Part shown: positions 44,427-54,169 of the stretch, piece after piece
How positions within the stretch are numbered: the stretch's first letter is position 1
Layout: each line of letters begins with the position of its first letter
Source of the DNA: DVEG01 sp964405435
GTDB taxonomy: Bacteria; Cyanobacteriota; Cyanobacteriia; Cyanobacteriales; Oscillatoriaceae
Length of the DNA stretch: 64,000 nt
Reading direction: 5' to 3'
NCBI GenBank assembly: GCA_964405435.1
Contig: CAYOOD010000023.1
Location: forward strand, 21,089-85,088
Notes under the pieces: generated by a model
Databases searched by the model: none
Told to the model about the DNA's origin: nothing
Seen by the model: only the letters and a program-made list of their open reading frames with translations
Program-made: the position numbers and the translations under genes

Positions 44427-45068
44427 TCAAAATTCTCTCAAACAAAACTGGATGGCACCACTTAAAATCGCCCCATCTAGATCTGCTCCTTCCAAGTTGG
44501 CTGCACACAAAAAAGCCCCACTTAGGTTAGCGCCGCGCAAGTTGGCTCCTCGGAGATCGGCTCCCTCTAAATCTGCTTCCAATAACAATGCTCCGCTCAG
44601 GTTAGCTCCTTTGAGGCTAGCTCCGCGCAATTTGGTTTCAGCTAAATTAGCGCCGCTCAGTTCGGCACTGTTCAGACACGCTCCTATCAGGTTTGCTTCA
44701 TTCAAAGTCGCCCCGCGCAGGCACGCCTCTGTGAAGTTGGCACCTATCAATTTTGTATCGTCTAATCTGGCACTTTCTAGATTAGCCCCAATTACCTCAG
44801 CCCCCGTCAGTCTCGCCAACATCAGATCGGCTCCGCTGAGATTGGCTCCATTGAGTCTAGCCATCGCCAGACAGGCATGTTTCATGTCCGCGCCAGCGAG
44901 ATTGGCCCAATTCAGGCTAGCCAGCGCCAAATTCACTTCTTTCAAATTTGCACAAACTAGGCAAATGCGATCGAGAGAAGCCCCGCGCAGGGAAGCTTCT
45001 CTCAAAGAAGCTTCGTGAAAATCGCGCTCTCCCGCGCCATATCGCCACAGCAGTTCCCCGACATCCAT
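44427..45068 (-). CDS. Pentapeptide-repeat protein
   Basis: 213 residues from ATG 45068 (MDVGELLWRYGAGERDFHEA). I prefer this to the upstream ATG at 45179 because AGGGAG lies just before it and because cyanobacterial members start with this M-x-x-x-E-L-L-x-R-Y-x-A-G-E-R-D-F pattern. About 35 A(N/D)LxG-type pentapeptides follow without a break (GANLSGADLMLARLTGAEVI and so on), forming a right-handed quadrilateral beta-helix. No signal peptide or membrane anchor. Molecular role unknown. Confidence 0.93.
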   Translation of the reverse strand: MDVGELLWRYGAGERDFHEASLREASLRGASLDRICLVCANLKEVNLALASLNWANLAGADMKHACLAMARLNGANLSGADLMLARLTGAEVIGANLESARLDDTKLIGANFTEACLRGATLNEANLIGACLNSAELSGANLAETKLRGASLKGANLSGALLLEADLEGADLRGANLRGANLSGAFLCAANLEGADLDGAILSGAIQFCLREF

Positions 45069-45212
45069 ATCCGCAGGCTCCCTATGGTAGGTTAACTGAT
45101 TCTTTACTTTAATCTTTACAGAAAATTCACCAATTAACTGCGTTAATCTGTGGAATCTACTGAGAGATCGGTCAGTCAACCAGGCAAACGGCTGCCTTGC
45201 GGAACTGACAAT

Positions 45213-46073
45213 TTATTGGCCCTGAAGGCGGAGGGGGGCTGCGAGGACGCTGTAGCTGCCGAAGATTTTCAAAGTCTCGGTATGAGTTTTTAATTCTTCT
45301 AGCGCCAATTGTACGAAGGGTTGGGTTGCGTCGGCTTCCAGATCTATGAAGAAAAGATAGTCGCCGAGCGATCGCTTCGTCGGGCGCGATTCAATCCGAC
45401 TCAGATTAATGTGGCGCTTTGCAAACACTTGCAGGGGTTTCACCAAAGCACCGGGAACGTTGGCGGGAACGCTAAAACCGACAGATGTGTGCGTGCCGCC
45501 GGGGGAGGCATCTAAACTCAACACCCAGAAGCGGGTGTAGTTGTCTGGATAATCGTTAATCGGGTGGGCTAGCACCGGCAGTTGGTAGAGTTGGGCGGCT
45601 CGTTGAGAGGAAATCGCCCCTGCAGTTTTCTCCCGATCTAGATTTTTGAGCGCTTCCGTCGTCGAATTGGCGGGAATCAACTGCGCGCTGGGGAGAAATT
45701 TTGCCAACCAGCCCTGACACTGAGCGATCGCCTGCGGGTGCGAATAAACGGTTTGAATTTCTTCTAACCTTTCCGCCGTTGAGAGCAAAGCATGGGAAAT
45801 CGGCAGGACGATCGCCAGTTGAATTTGCAGCCCGTCCAACTGCCACAGGGTGTCCAGCGTCATCGGCACGTTCCCTTCGATAGAATTTTCCACCGGCACT
45901 ACCGCTCTCTGTGCCTGCCCTTGCGCCACCGCCTGCAGCGTCTGGGCGATCGTCGGATACGGATGTAACGAGCAGTCCTGGCCTGTTTCTCGGGCCAGTT
46001 GGTCAACATAAGCGAGAGCCGCTGCCTCTGCATAGGTGCCGGGAGGGCCTAAATGCGCGATCGATACGGTCAT
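45213..46073 (-). CDS. pheA: Prephenate dehydratase
   Basis: 286 residues. Converts prephenate to phenylpyruvate in phenylalanine synthesis. Catalytic PDT domain (about 1-185): IAHLGPPGTYAEAAALAY, VVPVENSIEGNVPMTLD, and the TRF motif in YPDNYTRFWVLSLD. The C-terminal ACT domain (about 200-280) with NLSRIESRPTKRSLGDYLFF (ESRP) gives Phe feedback control. There is no chorismate mutase domain, as usual in cyanobacteria. Monocistronic, start ATG 46073. Confidence 0.96.
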   Translation of the reverse strand: MTVSIAHLGPPGTYAEAAALAYVDQLARETGQDCSLHPYPTIAQTLQAVAQGQAQRAVVPVENSIEGNVPMTLDTLWQLDGLQIQLAIVLPISHALLSTAERLEEIQTVYSHPQAIAQCQGWLAKFLPSAQLIPANSTTEALKNLDREKTAGAISSQRAAQLYQLPVLAHPINDYPDNYTRFWVLSLDASPGGTHTSVGFSVPANVPGALVKPLQVFAKRHINLSRIESRPTKRSLGDYLFFIDLEADATQPFVQLALEELKTHTETLKIFGSYSVLAAPLRLQGQ

Positions 46074-46300
46074 GGGGTTCAGTTCCCTGTAAACTCTTCA
46101 ATTCGCCGTCTTAACTATTTTTATTACTTTTATCAGATATGAAGTCAGCGCTCAGCGTGTAAAATTTCCTGAAACTACTTCTGTAGGGCTATTTCTTGCC
46201 GAAGTGCGGTTATCATCCCTAGCACCTCCTTTCCAGGAACGCTAAAAATCGTAAAATAACTTAACATAACTATACGCTCCTTATTTTCTACTCACCTCTG

Positions 46301-46879
46301 ATGGATATCCGGTTTGTTGCCTCACAGTCCGTTGAGATTGCCGTTCCAGAGCAACCCGTGCCAATTCAGCACTATCTGCGCCAGCCCAAACGTCTGGTGT
46401 ACGCGCTCGTCGATCCCAGTCGGCTGGAGCAGTTGAGCCCGGAGTTGTTTCGCTTGAAAATGCGTCCGCTGAGTTTTATGATGCTGAGCATACAACCCAC
46501 GGTAGACATGAAAGTGTCGGCTGCAGCGGATGGGACAATTCACCTGAAGTCAGTCAGGTGTGAAATTCGGGGTGTAGAATACATCAATCAGCGGTTTGCT
46601 CTCAACCTGATAGGGAAGCTTTATCCGTTAAATATCAACGGAGTGACCTATCTCAAGGGTCGAGCGGATTTAGAAGTGAGGGTTGAGCTGCCCCCTCCGT
46701 TGTGGTTCACGCCCCGACCGATTCTGGAAACAACCGGCAACGCCCTGCTCAATAGCGTACTGGTGACGATCAAACACCGCTTGATGCACCAACTCTTGTT
46801 AGATTATCGCAAGTGGGCTTGTTCCGAAAGGGAAGCGCAGGAAAGTGGGACAGCGCCCATTCTATCACCAAACGGATAA
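46301..46879 (+). CDS. DUF1997 family protein
   Basis: 192 residues. The middle part (QHYLRQPKRLVYALVDPSRL, then FRLKMRPLSFMMLSIQPTVD and GVTYLKGRADLEVRVELPPP) matches DUF1997, a family restricted largely to cyanobacteria and plastid-bearing plants. No signal peptide or membrane helices. Function not established; the fold looks like a lipid- or small-ligand-binding beta barrel (inference). Stands alone. Confidence 0.85.
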   Translation: MDIRFVASQSVEIAVPEQPVPIQHYLRQPKRLVYALVDPSRLEQLSPELFRLKMRPLSFMMLSIQPTVDMKVSAAADGTIHLKSVRCEIRGVEYINQRFALNLIGKLYPLNINGVTYLKGRADLEVRVELPPPLWFTPRPILETTGNALLNSVLVTIKHRLMHQLLLDYRKWACSEREAQESGTAPILSPNG

Positions 46880-47024
46880 ATCCCGTGAGGTAGTGAGTCG
46901 AAATCAGTTGGACAATTCCTGCAAGGGCTTTTCCAGAAGCGTGAAGCTCGATCGCAAAAGCGGAAGGCTTGCTCGCTCCTGCCAAGCTTGTACGAACTAT
47001 TTAGACGCGGAACATGCCGCTAAA

Positions 47025-47099
47025 GTAGGGGCGAAGCATTCGGGCGAACAATGTAGCGATCGCACCCGAAAATTGACAATCCGAATGCTTCGCCCTTAC
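47025..47099. mobile_element. MITE-like element with 19-bp inverted ends
   Basis: GTAGGGGCGAAGCATTCGG and CCGAATGCTTCGCCCTTAC are inverted repeats with one mismatch, 75 bp end to end. Elements of the form GTAGGGGCGAAGCATTCGG are scattered in many cyanobacterial genomes. It has no coding capacity and must be mobilised in trans. Confidence 0.75.
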
Positions 47100-47139
47100 A
47101 CCAGAAAATACACAAACGGTCCGCTCGCGAAGTCGGTTG

Positions 47140-47784
47140 CTACAGCAGCCGGAAAGAATCGAAAAACTTGGCAATATCCTCAGCGCTGCTGCCAGGGTTT
47201 TTTTGACTGACTGCTAAAATATACAGGCGTTGCTTGACTAAGTACAACCTCAAGGTTAGTCGGTCGTCAGAACTCTGCAATTTTAGTTCTTTGCCGGGAT
47301 AATGCTCTAGGGCAATAGCGCGATCGCTCGTAACTTCATATTCTTGAAATTCTTCTCGGGCCACCTGTAAAAGCCCAGCGGCTGCATTTGCCAAAATGAC
47401 TTCCCTATTGTTCAATTGAGCTGCTGCCGGATAATCGCCGTAAGCAACGACAAAACCCAAACCAGTTTTCTCGATCGCAAATCCCTGCAACGCAACCATT
47501 CCATCGGGCGTGCTTAAAACTTCTGTTTCTGCAGACGGCTCTCCCGGCATCCAAATCGCGAAACCGCCATCCTTTACGGTGAATTCCAACCATTGCAGCG
47601 GATCTTCTTGAATGGTGAGGAGATTGTCGGAAGGTTTTTTGTTCAGCCGTTCGATTTCTCGTTCGAGCTGCCGCTGTCCTTCTTCGTAAAAATCCGGGCG
47701 ATCGCGGCGCAATTGAGCGATCGCCGGGGGCACTGAACTAAAAATGGCTAGCATTAAGCCAGCGCTAAAAATTCTGAATTTCAT
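47140..47784 (-). CDS. Secreted protein of unknown function
   Basis: 214 residues from ATG 47784 (MKFRIFSAGLMLAIFSSVPP), which gives a classical signal peptide cut after AIAQ; the upstream in-frame ATG at 47871 would bury it. The mature part has LQWLEFTVKDGGFAIWMPGE, then a mixed alpha/beta region ending DRLTLRLYLVKQRLYILAVS and a helix (AEDIAKFFDSFRLL). This resembles small cyanobacterial periplasmic proteins with a PsbP/MOG1-like fold, but that is inferred. Its start overlaps the rnhB end by 20 bp, so translation is coupled to rnhB. Confidence 0.8.
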   Translation of the reverse strand: MKFRIFSAGLMLAIFSSVPPAIAQLRRDRPDFYEEGQRQLEREIERLNKKPSDNLLTIQEDPLQWLEFTVKDGGFAIWMPGEPSAETEVLSTPDGMVALQGFAIEKTGLGFVVAYGDYPAAAQLNNREVILANAAAGLLQVAREEFQEYEVTSDRAIALEHYPGKELKLQSSDDRLTLRLYLVKQRLYILAVSQKNPGSSAEDIAKFFDSFRLL

Positions 47785-48421
47785 CGCTAATCCGACAGGG
47801 GCTAAAGGAAAGCCGGTGCTGGGGCGATCGCCCGTATTTTTGCAGTGCCAATCGATGCTTTTTCGTACCATATCCCTTATTATTTGTCAAGTCATAGAAG
47901 GGATATTTTGCCGCCAAGCGAACGATCAGTTCGTCGCGCCACACCTTAGCAATAATACTAGCCGCAGCAATGACGAGGGAAGTGCTGTCCCCCTTCACCA
48001 CCGTTTCTTGTGGAAACGGCAAGTCAGGAATGCGCTGATTGCCGTCAATTAAACACAGATCTGGTTGGACGCCAAGCTTGAAAATTGCCCGCTTCATCGC
48101 CAGCAGAGACGCCTGCAAAATATTGAGGCGGTCAATTTCGCGAACGGACGCCACGCCAACAGCACGAGCGATCGCCACCTCCCGAATCAGCCGAGCCAAT
48201 TGCAAGCGGCGATCGCCCGTTAGCTGCTTGCTATCCTTGACACCAGCCGCCAGCAAATCCGCCTCAACCGAGGGGGGCAAAATCACCGCCGCCGCCACCA
48301 CCGGCCCGAATAAACAGCCGCGCCCCACCTCATCCACGCCAGCAATGAGGCGATGCCGGTCAGACAAAGCAGGGGGCTCCCAGAGACTGAGCTGTTTGGG
48401 GAATTGAGGGTGGAAATTCAT
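47765..48421 (-). CDS. rnhB: Ribonuclease HII
   Basis: 218 residues. Removes RNA from RNA-DNA hybrids and single ribonucleotides from DNA. Catalytic residues are in RLIAGVDEVGRGCLFGPVVA (DE), the central Asp in DLCLIDGNQRI, and the Asp in AKVWRDELIV; the KGDS block VVKGDSTSLVIAAASIIAKV is invariant. Lies 96 bp downstream of rne on the same strand, the conserved cyanobacterial rne-rnhB order. Confidence 0.97.
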   Translation of the reverse strand: MNFHPQFPKQLSLWEPPALSDRHRLIAGVDEVGRGCLFGPVVAAAVILPPSVEADLLAAGVKDSKQLTGDRRLQLARLIREVAIARAVGVASVREIDRLNILQASLLAMKRAIFKLGVQPDLCLIDGNQRIPDLPFPQETVVKGDSTSLVIAAASIIAKVWRDELIVRLAAKYPFYDLTNNKGYGTKKHRLALQKYGRSPQHRLSFSPCRISDEIQNF

Positions 48422-48517
48422 CGGGGAGTAGAGACGAGCGAAGGGCGCGCGAGAAAGGCGATTCGCGATCGCGTTCGTCCTCGCGCGCGCTGGCTAAAAA
48501 CCTTCTGGAGCAGACAA

Positions 48518-50545
48518 CTAGGACTCAGTAGCAGAAGAACGGCGGCGGCGGCGGCGAGTCACGCTCACGGTAGTTTCACCGGAATCGTCACTCGAATCCG
48601 CGATCGCCTGTGCAGCAACCTTTTCCGATTCGGTTTCGGGTTCTGGCTCGACTTTAGCAGCAACAGCAGCTTTCTCCGCAGAGCGTCGGACAGAAGTCCG
48701 GGGCACGGGTGCAGGTGCGGGCGCTGCCACCGCCACTTCCGCAGCCTTCTGAGGCGGTTGACCGGGCGTTATCACCGAAATAATCGCAGATTTTGGATTT
48801 TTCACCTCGCGATTCACCAGAACCAGCGGAGAAATCCCCATCAGCGCGTAAATTTCCTGTTCTTCAGCAGTCATTTCCACCGGGATCACCTCTGGAGGTT
48901 CGGCGGGAGTCGGAGCCATCTCTCGACTGGCATAGCGAGAACTCCTTTCAGCCGAACGACTCAAAACCGGTGCGAACTCCTCGCGCTCCTCCGGTTCCGG
49001 TTCTGCAACGATCTCCGGTTTAGCACTCTTGAGCGCCACGATCGGAGAAGTGCGAACCGACGGCGTTTCTTCCTCCGCTGCACCGCCTTCGCCCAACCCG
49101 ATCCGGCGGCGGCGGCGGCGGCGGGAATCGTCGAGCCCCCCGCGCTCCTGATAGCTGGGATGATTCAACAGCTCCAATTCTTGCAGCTCGGCTGAAGGTT
49201 CTACATCCGGCACCTCAACAACGGGAGCCGGTCTTGTTTCAGTCGGGCGGTAGTCTCCGATCCGCAACGGAATCGGACGCTCGATGACTTCACCGGTTTG
49301 GGAGTCAATTTCACCCGGCAAGTGAACCAAGTGACCCAATCCGCCGCAAGTTTGGCAAGAACGACCGAACAATTCGTAAATATTTTGGCCTTGGCGCTTG
49401 CGGGTCAGCTCGACCAAGCCCAGCTCCGACAGTTGGGCAATTTGAGGCCGAGCCTTGTCTGATTTCAGGGCTTTGTTAAAGTGTTCCAAGACCTGCAGTT
49501 GGTCGCGGCGGGAATCCATGTCGATGAAATCAACCACGATCACGCCAGCGATATTGCGCAGTCGCAACTGGCGGGCGATTTCCGTCGCCGCTTCGCAATT
49601 CGTCCACAGAACCGTTTCCCGCGCCGTCGCCGATCGCGTGAACGAGCCCGAGTTGACGTCAATCACCGTCAGTGCTTCCGTCGGTTCGATGATGATATAG
49701 CCGCCAGAGGGCAAGTCAACTCGCGGTTTGAGAGCTTCGCGAATGGCAGCATTGACGCGGAAATATTCCAGAATGGGGATGCGATCGCGGTGGTGGTCGA
49801 TCAGCACGCCCTGGGGTGCCTTGCCCCCGCTCCAAGTCATTAAGTGCTGCTTCACCCGCTTGATAGCAGCTTGCGAGTCTACCACAATCCGGTTCACGTC
49901 GGTGCTGTACATGTCTCGCAGCACCCGCTGAATGAAATCGTCGTCGCGATTCAGCAGCGCGGGCGCTCGCGTGGATGCCGCCTCTTGCTGAATGCTTTCC
50001 CACTGGCGCTGCAAGAACTCTAAATCTTCCAGAATCGCCTCTTCCGCCATGCCCTCCGCCTCCGTGCGAACCAGCAGGCCCATCCCTGCCGGCTTGATGA
50101 GGATGGCCAAGGCGCGCGAGCGGTTGCGTTCGTTTTCATTGCGGATGCGGCGGGACAGATTCACGCCGCGCCCGAAGGGCATCAGCACCAAATAGCGACC
50201 CGGCAGGGTGATATTGCCGGTCAGGCGGGGGCCTTTGCTGCCCGTGGGTTCCTTCATCACCTGCACCAGCACCTTTTGCTGGGGCACTAACAATTCCGTA
50301 ATCGCTCCGGCGGAGCGTTTCAGGCGCAACGGCCCGAGGTCGGTGACGTGAATGAAGCCATTGCGATCGGAATCCCCGATATTGACAAAGGCGGCATCTA
50401 TCCCCGGCAATACATTTTCAACAATGCCCAGATAAATATCCCCTACCTGGTGCTGACCCGTTGCAACGACAAGTTCTTGAATTTGATCTTCGGAAAAAAC
50501 TGCAGCGATCCGATGCTGCTCTGCGATAATAATTTGCTTCGGCAT
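48518..50545 (-). CDS. rne: Ribonuclease E
   Basis: 675 residues. S1 RNA-binding domain (about 36-120), RNase H-like and 5'-sensor/DNase I-like catalytic core with the metal-binding D296 (TVIDVNSGSFTRS) and D342 (VVDFIDMDSRRDQ), and the Zn-link C397/C400 (SCQTCGGLGH). The non-catalytic tail (about 430-675) is low-complexity, acidic/Pro-rich, with an Arg6 patch (RRRRRRIGLGE, about 489) and a terminal RRRRRRSSA, the nonapeptide reported to bind PNPase in cyanobacteria. Main mRNA-decay and processing endonuclease. A 975-bp leader precedes it. Confidence 0.96.
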   Translation of the reverse strand: MPKQIIIAEQHRIAAVFSEDQIQELVVATGQHQVGDIYLGIVENVLPGIDAAFVNIGDSDRNGFIHVTDLGPLRLKRSAGAITELLVPQQKVLVQVMKEPTGSKGPRLTGNITLPGRYLVLMPFGRGVNLSRRIRNENERNRSRALAILIKPAGMGLLVRTEAEGMAEEAILEDLEFLQRQWESIQQEAASTRAPALLNRDDDFIQRVLRDMYSTDVNRIVVDSQAAIKRVKQHLMTWSGGKAPQGVLIDHHRDRIPILEYFRVNAAIREALKPRVDLPSGGYIIIEPTEALTVIDVNSGSFTRSATARETVLWTNCEAATEIARQLRLRNIAGVIVVDFIDMDSRRDQLQVLEHFNKALKSDKARPQIAQLSELGLVELTRKRQGQNIYELFGRSCQTCGGLGHLVHLPGEIDSQTGEVIERPIPLRIGDYRPTETRPAPVVEVPDVEPSAELQELELLNHPSYQERGGLDDSRRRRRRRIGLGEGGAAEEETPSVRTSPIVALKSAKPEIVAEPEPEEREEFAPVLSRSAERSSRYASREMAPTPAEPPEVIPVEMTAEEQEIYALMGISPLVLVNREVKNPKSAIISVITPGQPPQKAAEVAVAAPAPAPVPRTSVRRSAEKAAVAAKVEPEPETESEKVAAQAIADSSDDSGETTVSVTRRRRRRSSATES

Positions 50546-51520
50546 TCAATTTCCTCAACCCTTAGCAGTGCTAGCGGCAACTTTTCGCCGCTGGTGCCTG
50601 TTTACAGACAAATCCCCGGGCGTTTTACTAGCTGAAATAAATAGCTCGCTTTTCTCGCGCCACTCCCATACATCCGGCGAGTGATAATTCAACGAAAGCG
50701 CCGACCCTCAAGTGGGTAAATACAGCCGTCAGGGACTAAATGATAAATTCGTCGTGAATCGATACTGGCAATTAACCGATTGTTCGTACAACCCCTGGTG
50801 ACAACCCTCTTTTGATTGGGCCTCTTTTGATTGGGGAGGTTGCCCGCAATGTACAGAAACTCGTCAAGTTTTTCAGGAGCGCGTGGCATTCAGCAAAAGC
50901 TGCCCTTAAGGCGAGAGCTTGAGTGCGATTGTACTCAAAAACCACAACGGCTGCCATTCCAACACGCAACGGGAGCGCATTTCGCTCTAAGCATTCAACC
51001 CGAGAGCGACCTTTTTTATAAGGTCTGGGTAAGTCCCACCTCATTCGGTCAGGATATCCTACCCCGTTTCCCCTCGTTTGAGGCGCTTGAAAAGGCTTGA
51101 GTTGCTCGGAATGGATTCGCTTCCCTCTAGCAACTTTATTGAGCCGTTCGCGAGGGCTGCTCGCTCAGGCGAGCCCCCTTGTATCCGAGCACGGATCGCA
51201 ACCGCTTGGCACAAGAATGGTGCGTCTGAAGCCACGTTAATTTAATTGTACTTTTTTTCAGTGAATTTGGAAACAAGGTTTTTTCCATTCCTGAAAAAAC
51301 AGCGATCGACGATTGGCTGCGGACTTTTCTGAGATTGGCTCAATCAATTTTACAATTGCCAGAGCCAACAAGAAGGCTTTCCGCTGGGAATACAGAGCTA
51401 TTCTTGAGCTGTTTGGTTCCGTCAGGAAACCCGTTGCCTGCCGCAAGAGCGGCTGAATTCCCAGTCTAGAAGCAAGCAGCCAATTTGGACAAACCCGCTC
51501 CCACCCTTGACAAACCGCCC
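50546..51520. other. Long leader between the radical SAM gene and rne
   Basis: 975 bp, no credible gene. It probably holds the rne promoter and a long 5' UTR, as cyanobacterial and proteobacterial rne genes are autoregulated there. Contains a 15-bp perfect tandem repeat (50806-50835) and a GCTCGC/GCGAGC hairpin near 51155. Confidence 0.5.
50806..50835. repeat. 15-bp perfect tandem repeat in the rne leader
   Basis: CCTCTTTTGATTGGG occurs twice head to tail. On the rne strand it reads CCCAATCAAAAGAGG. Possibly a protein- or RNase-binding site, or simply a slippage duplication. Confidence 0.75.
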
Positions 51521-54169
51521 CTACAATTCGAGCGGCGAACCGAGTAACTCATATCGGTGCGCGTGCAGCAACTGCAAGTCCAGTCCAGCTACTTGCTCGA
51601 GCATGTAGACGGCATGTTCGGGTCTGAGCAAGGTGCCGTCACTGCGACAGCTTCCGAGGTAGCGCAACACGACACAGGGGTCAGCCTCAGCGAGCTTTAG
51701 ATTGACCTCATCTGGCGGCGACGCGACGCTGGCGAGTTCAAACAAGCGATCGCGCAGGTTGAACCGTTTCGTCTCCCCAGATTTGGCGGTTTGCTCCCAC
51801 CAGATTGTTTCGCTGGCTTTGACGGATTCGACCCAAGAAACCCAAGTTGCTTCGCTGACCTCGACAGGGGCAGCCACTGCGATGTAATACTCTGCTCGAT
51901 CGAGCCACTGGCTGGCTGAGGGAGCTTTTAAGTCTATCTCCTCGACGCGGTAAAGGGGAAGGTCACCCGGCAGTTGAGCGGCCAACTTTTCTCGGAAATC
52001 CCCTGCATCCATCGGTTCCGTCAGCTCGAAGTCGGCGATTTCGCCGCTGCTAGTTGCGCCGAGCGGCAGCGCGTGGGCGATCGCCACCCGAGGGCTGGGG
52101 TGGAACCCGTTGGTGAAGGAGATGGGCAAGGACGCCCGTCGCAGGGCCCGATCGAACAGCCGCAGCAAATCCAAATGGCCGACTAAAGCCATATCTCCCT
52201 GCTTGCCAAACCACACCCGCAGCCGTGCTGCCCGGTTTCCCTTGGGTTTGAAGTGGCCGACAAATTGGGGAATTGGCGGCGGTTCGATAACAATATTATG
52301 ACCGAAATCGGGAGAACACACGCCGCAGTGGGAACACCCTTCAAAGGAGCAATCCGGCACGGTTGCCGCTTCCAGCGCCCGTTTCAGGTCGGCTTTGAGC
52401 CATTCTTTATCAATGCCAGTCTCGATCCGATCCCAGGGCAGTGGGGCATCTAGTCGCGCTTCCCAGCTCTCGGTGCCTTCCATGACGTTCCACTCGCCGC
52501 TCTCGACTTGGCGGTATTTCCACGTCAGCCCAGCTTCTGCGATCGCCTCTTCCCAGGCTGCGTGAGCGCGTTCTATACTTTCAAACCAGGAATCCATCCC
52601 CGCCCCTAGTTCCCAGGCGCGGCGCACCACCGGTGCCAAGCGGCGATCGCCCCTGCCGAGGAAATCTTCCATCGCCGAGATCCGCACGTCGGTAAAGTTT
52701 ACCTTCACCCCTTTAATGCGGCGAAATTCCTCCCGCAGCATCTCCTGCTTGCGTTCAAATTCAGCCGTTGACACCGAATGCCACTGAAAAGGCGTGTGCG
52801 GTTTCGGCGTGAAATTAGAAATCGTCAGGTTAAAATTCAGGCGCTTGCGTCCTTTCGCCCGACATTCCTGCTGCAGCCAGCGCACGGTTTCGGCAATCCC
52901 CAGCACGTCCGCGTCGGTTTCCCCGGGCAAGCCGATCATAAAATACAGCTTGATTTTATCCCACCCTGCTAGGAAAGCCGTTTTGACGCCCCGCAGCAGT
53001 TCTTCATTCGTCAGACCTTTATTGACAATATCCCGCATCCGCTGCGTGCCGGCTTCCGGGGCAAATGTCAGCGTGCCCTGACGAGTGCCGCCAATGATAT
53101 TGGCAATATTTTCGTCAAACCGGTCTACTCGCTGGCTGGGAAGGGAGAGGGAAATATTTTCCTGTTTGAGACGATTTTTGATTTCCATTCCGACTGCGGG
53201 CAGTGCCAAATAGTCGGAACAGCTCAGGGAAAGCAGGGAGAACTCGTTGTACCCGGTGGCGCGCATTCCCTTTTCGATCGCTTCTACTACTTGCTCTGGC
53301 TCTACGTCCCTAGCCGGTCGGGTGAGCATCCCCGGCTGGCAAAAGCGGCAGCCCCGCGTGCAACCGCGCCGGATTTCCATCGTCAGGCGATCGTGTACCG
53401 TTTGAACGTAGGGAACCAGTCCGATCGAGTAAGCCGGGATGGGAGTTGCCACTCGGCGCAAAATCCGCTGCGGCACGTCCGGGCGATTGGGATGAATCGA
53501 TCCGTCCGGTGCCATGTCGTAGAATTGGGGGACGTAAACCCCCGGCACTTGCGCCAAGTCGAGAAGCAATTCTTCTCGGCTCAGTCCCGATGCTTTCCCC
53601 TCTTCGAGGACTAACCCAATTTCTGGGAGCAGTTCCTCGCCATCTCCGAAGGCGAAGAAGTCGAAAAAGTCGGCGTAAGGTTCGGGATTCGAGGTGGCCG
53701 TTTGGCCCCCTGCGAAAATGAGGGGAATTTGGCTACTGGCTCCCGGTTTGCTGGCTTGTTCCTTTCTCTGCTGCCAAGTCAGGGGAATGCCTGCCAAATC
53801 CAGCATTTCTAAAATGTTGGTGGCTCCCAGTTCGTAACTGAGGCTGAAGCCCAAAATATCGAAGTCTGCTACGGGGCGGCGCGACTCGACTGCAAACAGG
53901 GGTGTTTGCGTGGTGCGGAGCTTTTTGGCGAGATCGGGGGCGGGCAAGTAGGCGCGATCGCACAACTGCCGGGGCTGGGCGTTCAAAATGTTGTACAAGA
54001 TGATGTGGCCCAGATTGGATGCACCTACTTCATACACTTCCGGGTAGGTGAGTACCCAGCGAACGGCGTTTTCCGCCCACGGCTTGTGGACGGAGCCTAA
54101 CTCATTACCCAGGTAACGAGCGGGCTGCTGGATATCTGGCGTTAATAATTCTTCTACTGCAACTGCCAC
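51521..54169 (-). CDS. B12-binding-type radical SAM protein with DUF2344 domain
   Basis: 882 residues, a fusion of the TIGR03960 and TIGR03936 types. N-terminal cobalamin-binding-like region (about 40-200), then the radical SAM core with cluster cysteines C270, C274 and C277 (RRGCTRGCRFCQPGMLTRP). GLPGETDADVLGIAETVRWL is in the core, and C-terminally a DUF2344 domain (VWFGKQGDMALVGHLDLLRL onward). Another Cys set, CSFEGCSHCGVCSP (about 617-630), may hold an extra Fe-S cluster. Likely RNA or protein modification; substrate unknown. Genes of this type often sit next to rne/rng, as here. GTG start at 54169. Confidence 0.93.
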   Translation of the reverse strand: MAVAVEELLTPDIQQPARYLGNELGSVHKPWAENAVRWVLTYPEVYEVGASNLGHIILYNILNAQPRQLCDRAYLPAPDLAKKLRTTQTPLFAVESRRPVADFDILGFSLSYELGATNILEMLDLAGIPLTWQQRKEQASKPGASSQIPLIFAGGQTATSNPEPYADFFDFFAFGDGEELLPEIGLVLEEGKASGLSREELLLDLAQVPGVYVPQFYDMAPDGSIHPNRPDVPQRILRRVATPIPAYSIGLVPYVQTVHDRLTMEIRRGCTRGCRFCQPGMLTRPARDVEPEQVVEAIEKGMRATGYNEFSLLSLSCSDYLALPAVGMEIKNRLKQENISLSLPSQRVDRFDENIANIIGGTRQGTLTFAPEAGTQRMRDIVNKGLTNEELLRGVKTAFLAGWDKIKLYFMIGLPGETDADVLGIAETVRWLQQECRAKGRKRLNFNLTISNFTPKPHTPFQWHSVSTAEFERKQEMLREEFRRIKGVKVNFTDVRISAMEDFLGRGDRRLAPVVRRAWELGAGMDSWFESIERAHAAWEEAIAEAGLTWKYRQVESGEWNVMEGTESWEARLDAPLPWDRIETGIDKEWLKADLKRALEAATVPDCSFEGCSHCGVCSPDFGHNIVIEPPPIPQFVGHFKPKGNRAARLRVWFGKQGDMALVGHLDLLRLFDRALRRASLPISFTNGFHPSPRVAIAHALPLGATSSGEIADFELTEPMDAGDFREKLAAQLPGDLPLYRVEEIDLKAPSASQWLDRAEYYIAVAAPVEVSEATWVSWVESVKASETIWWEQTAKSGETKRFNLRDRLFELASVASPPDEVNLKLAEADPCVVLRYLGSCRSDGTLLRPEHAVYMLEQVAGLDLQLLHAHRYELLGSPLEL

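Noticed and set aside
44452..45018. 188-codon plus-strand frame with Ala-Pro-Leu repeats
   Set aside because: Antisense of the pentapeptide-repeat gene; the periodicity is the mirror image of the real repeats.
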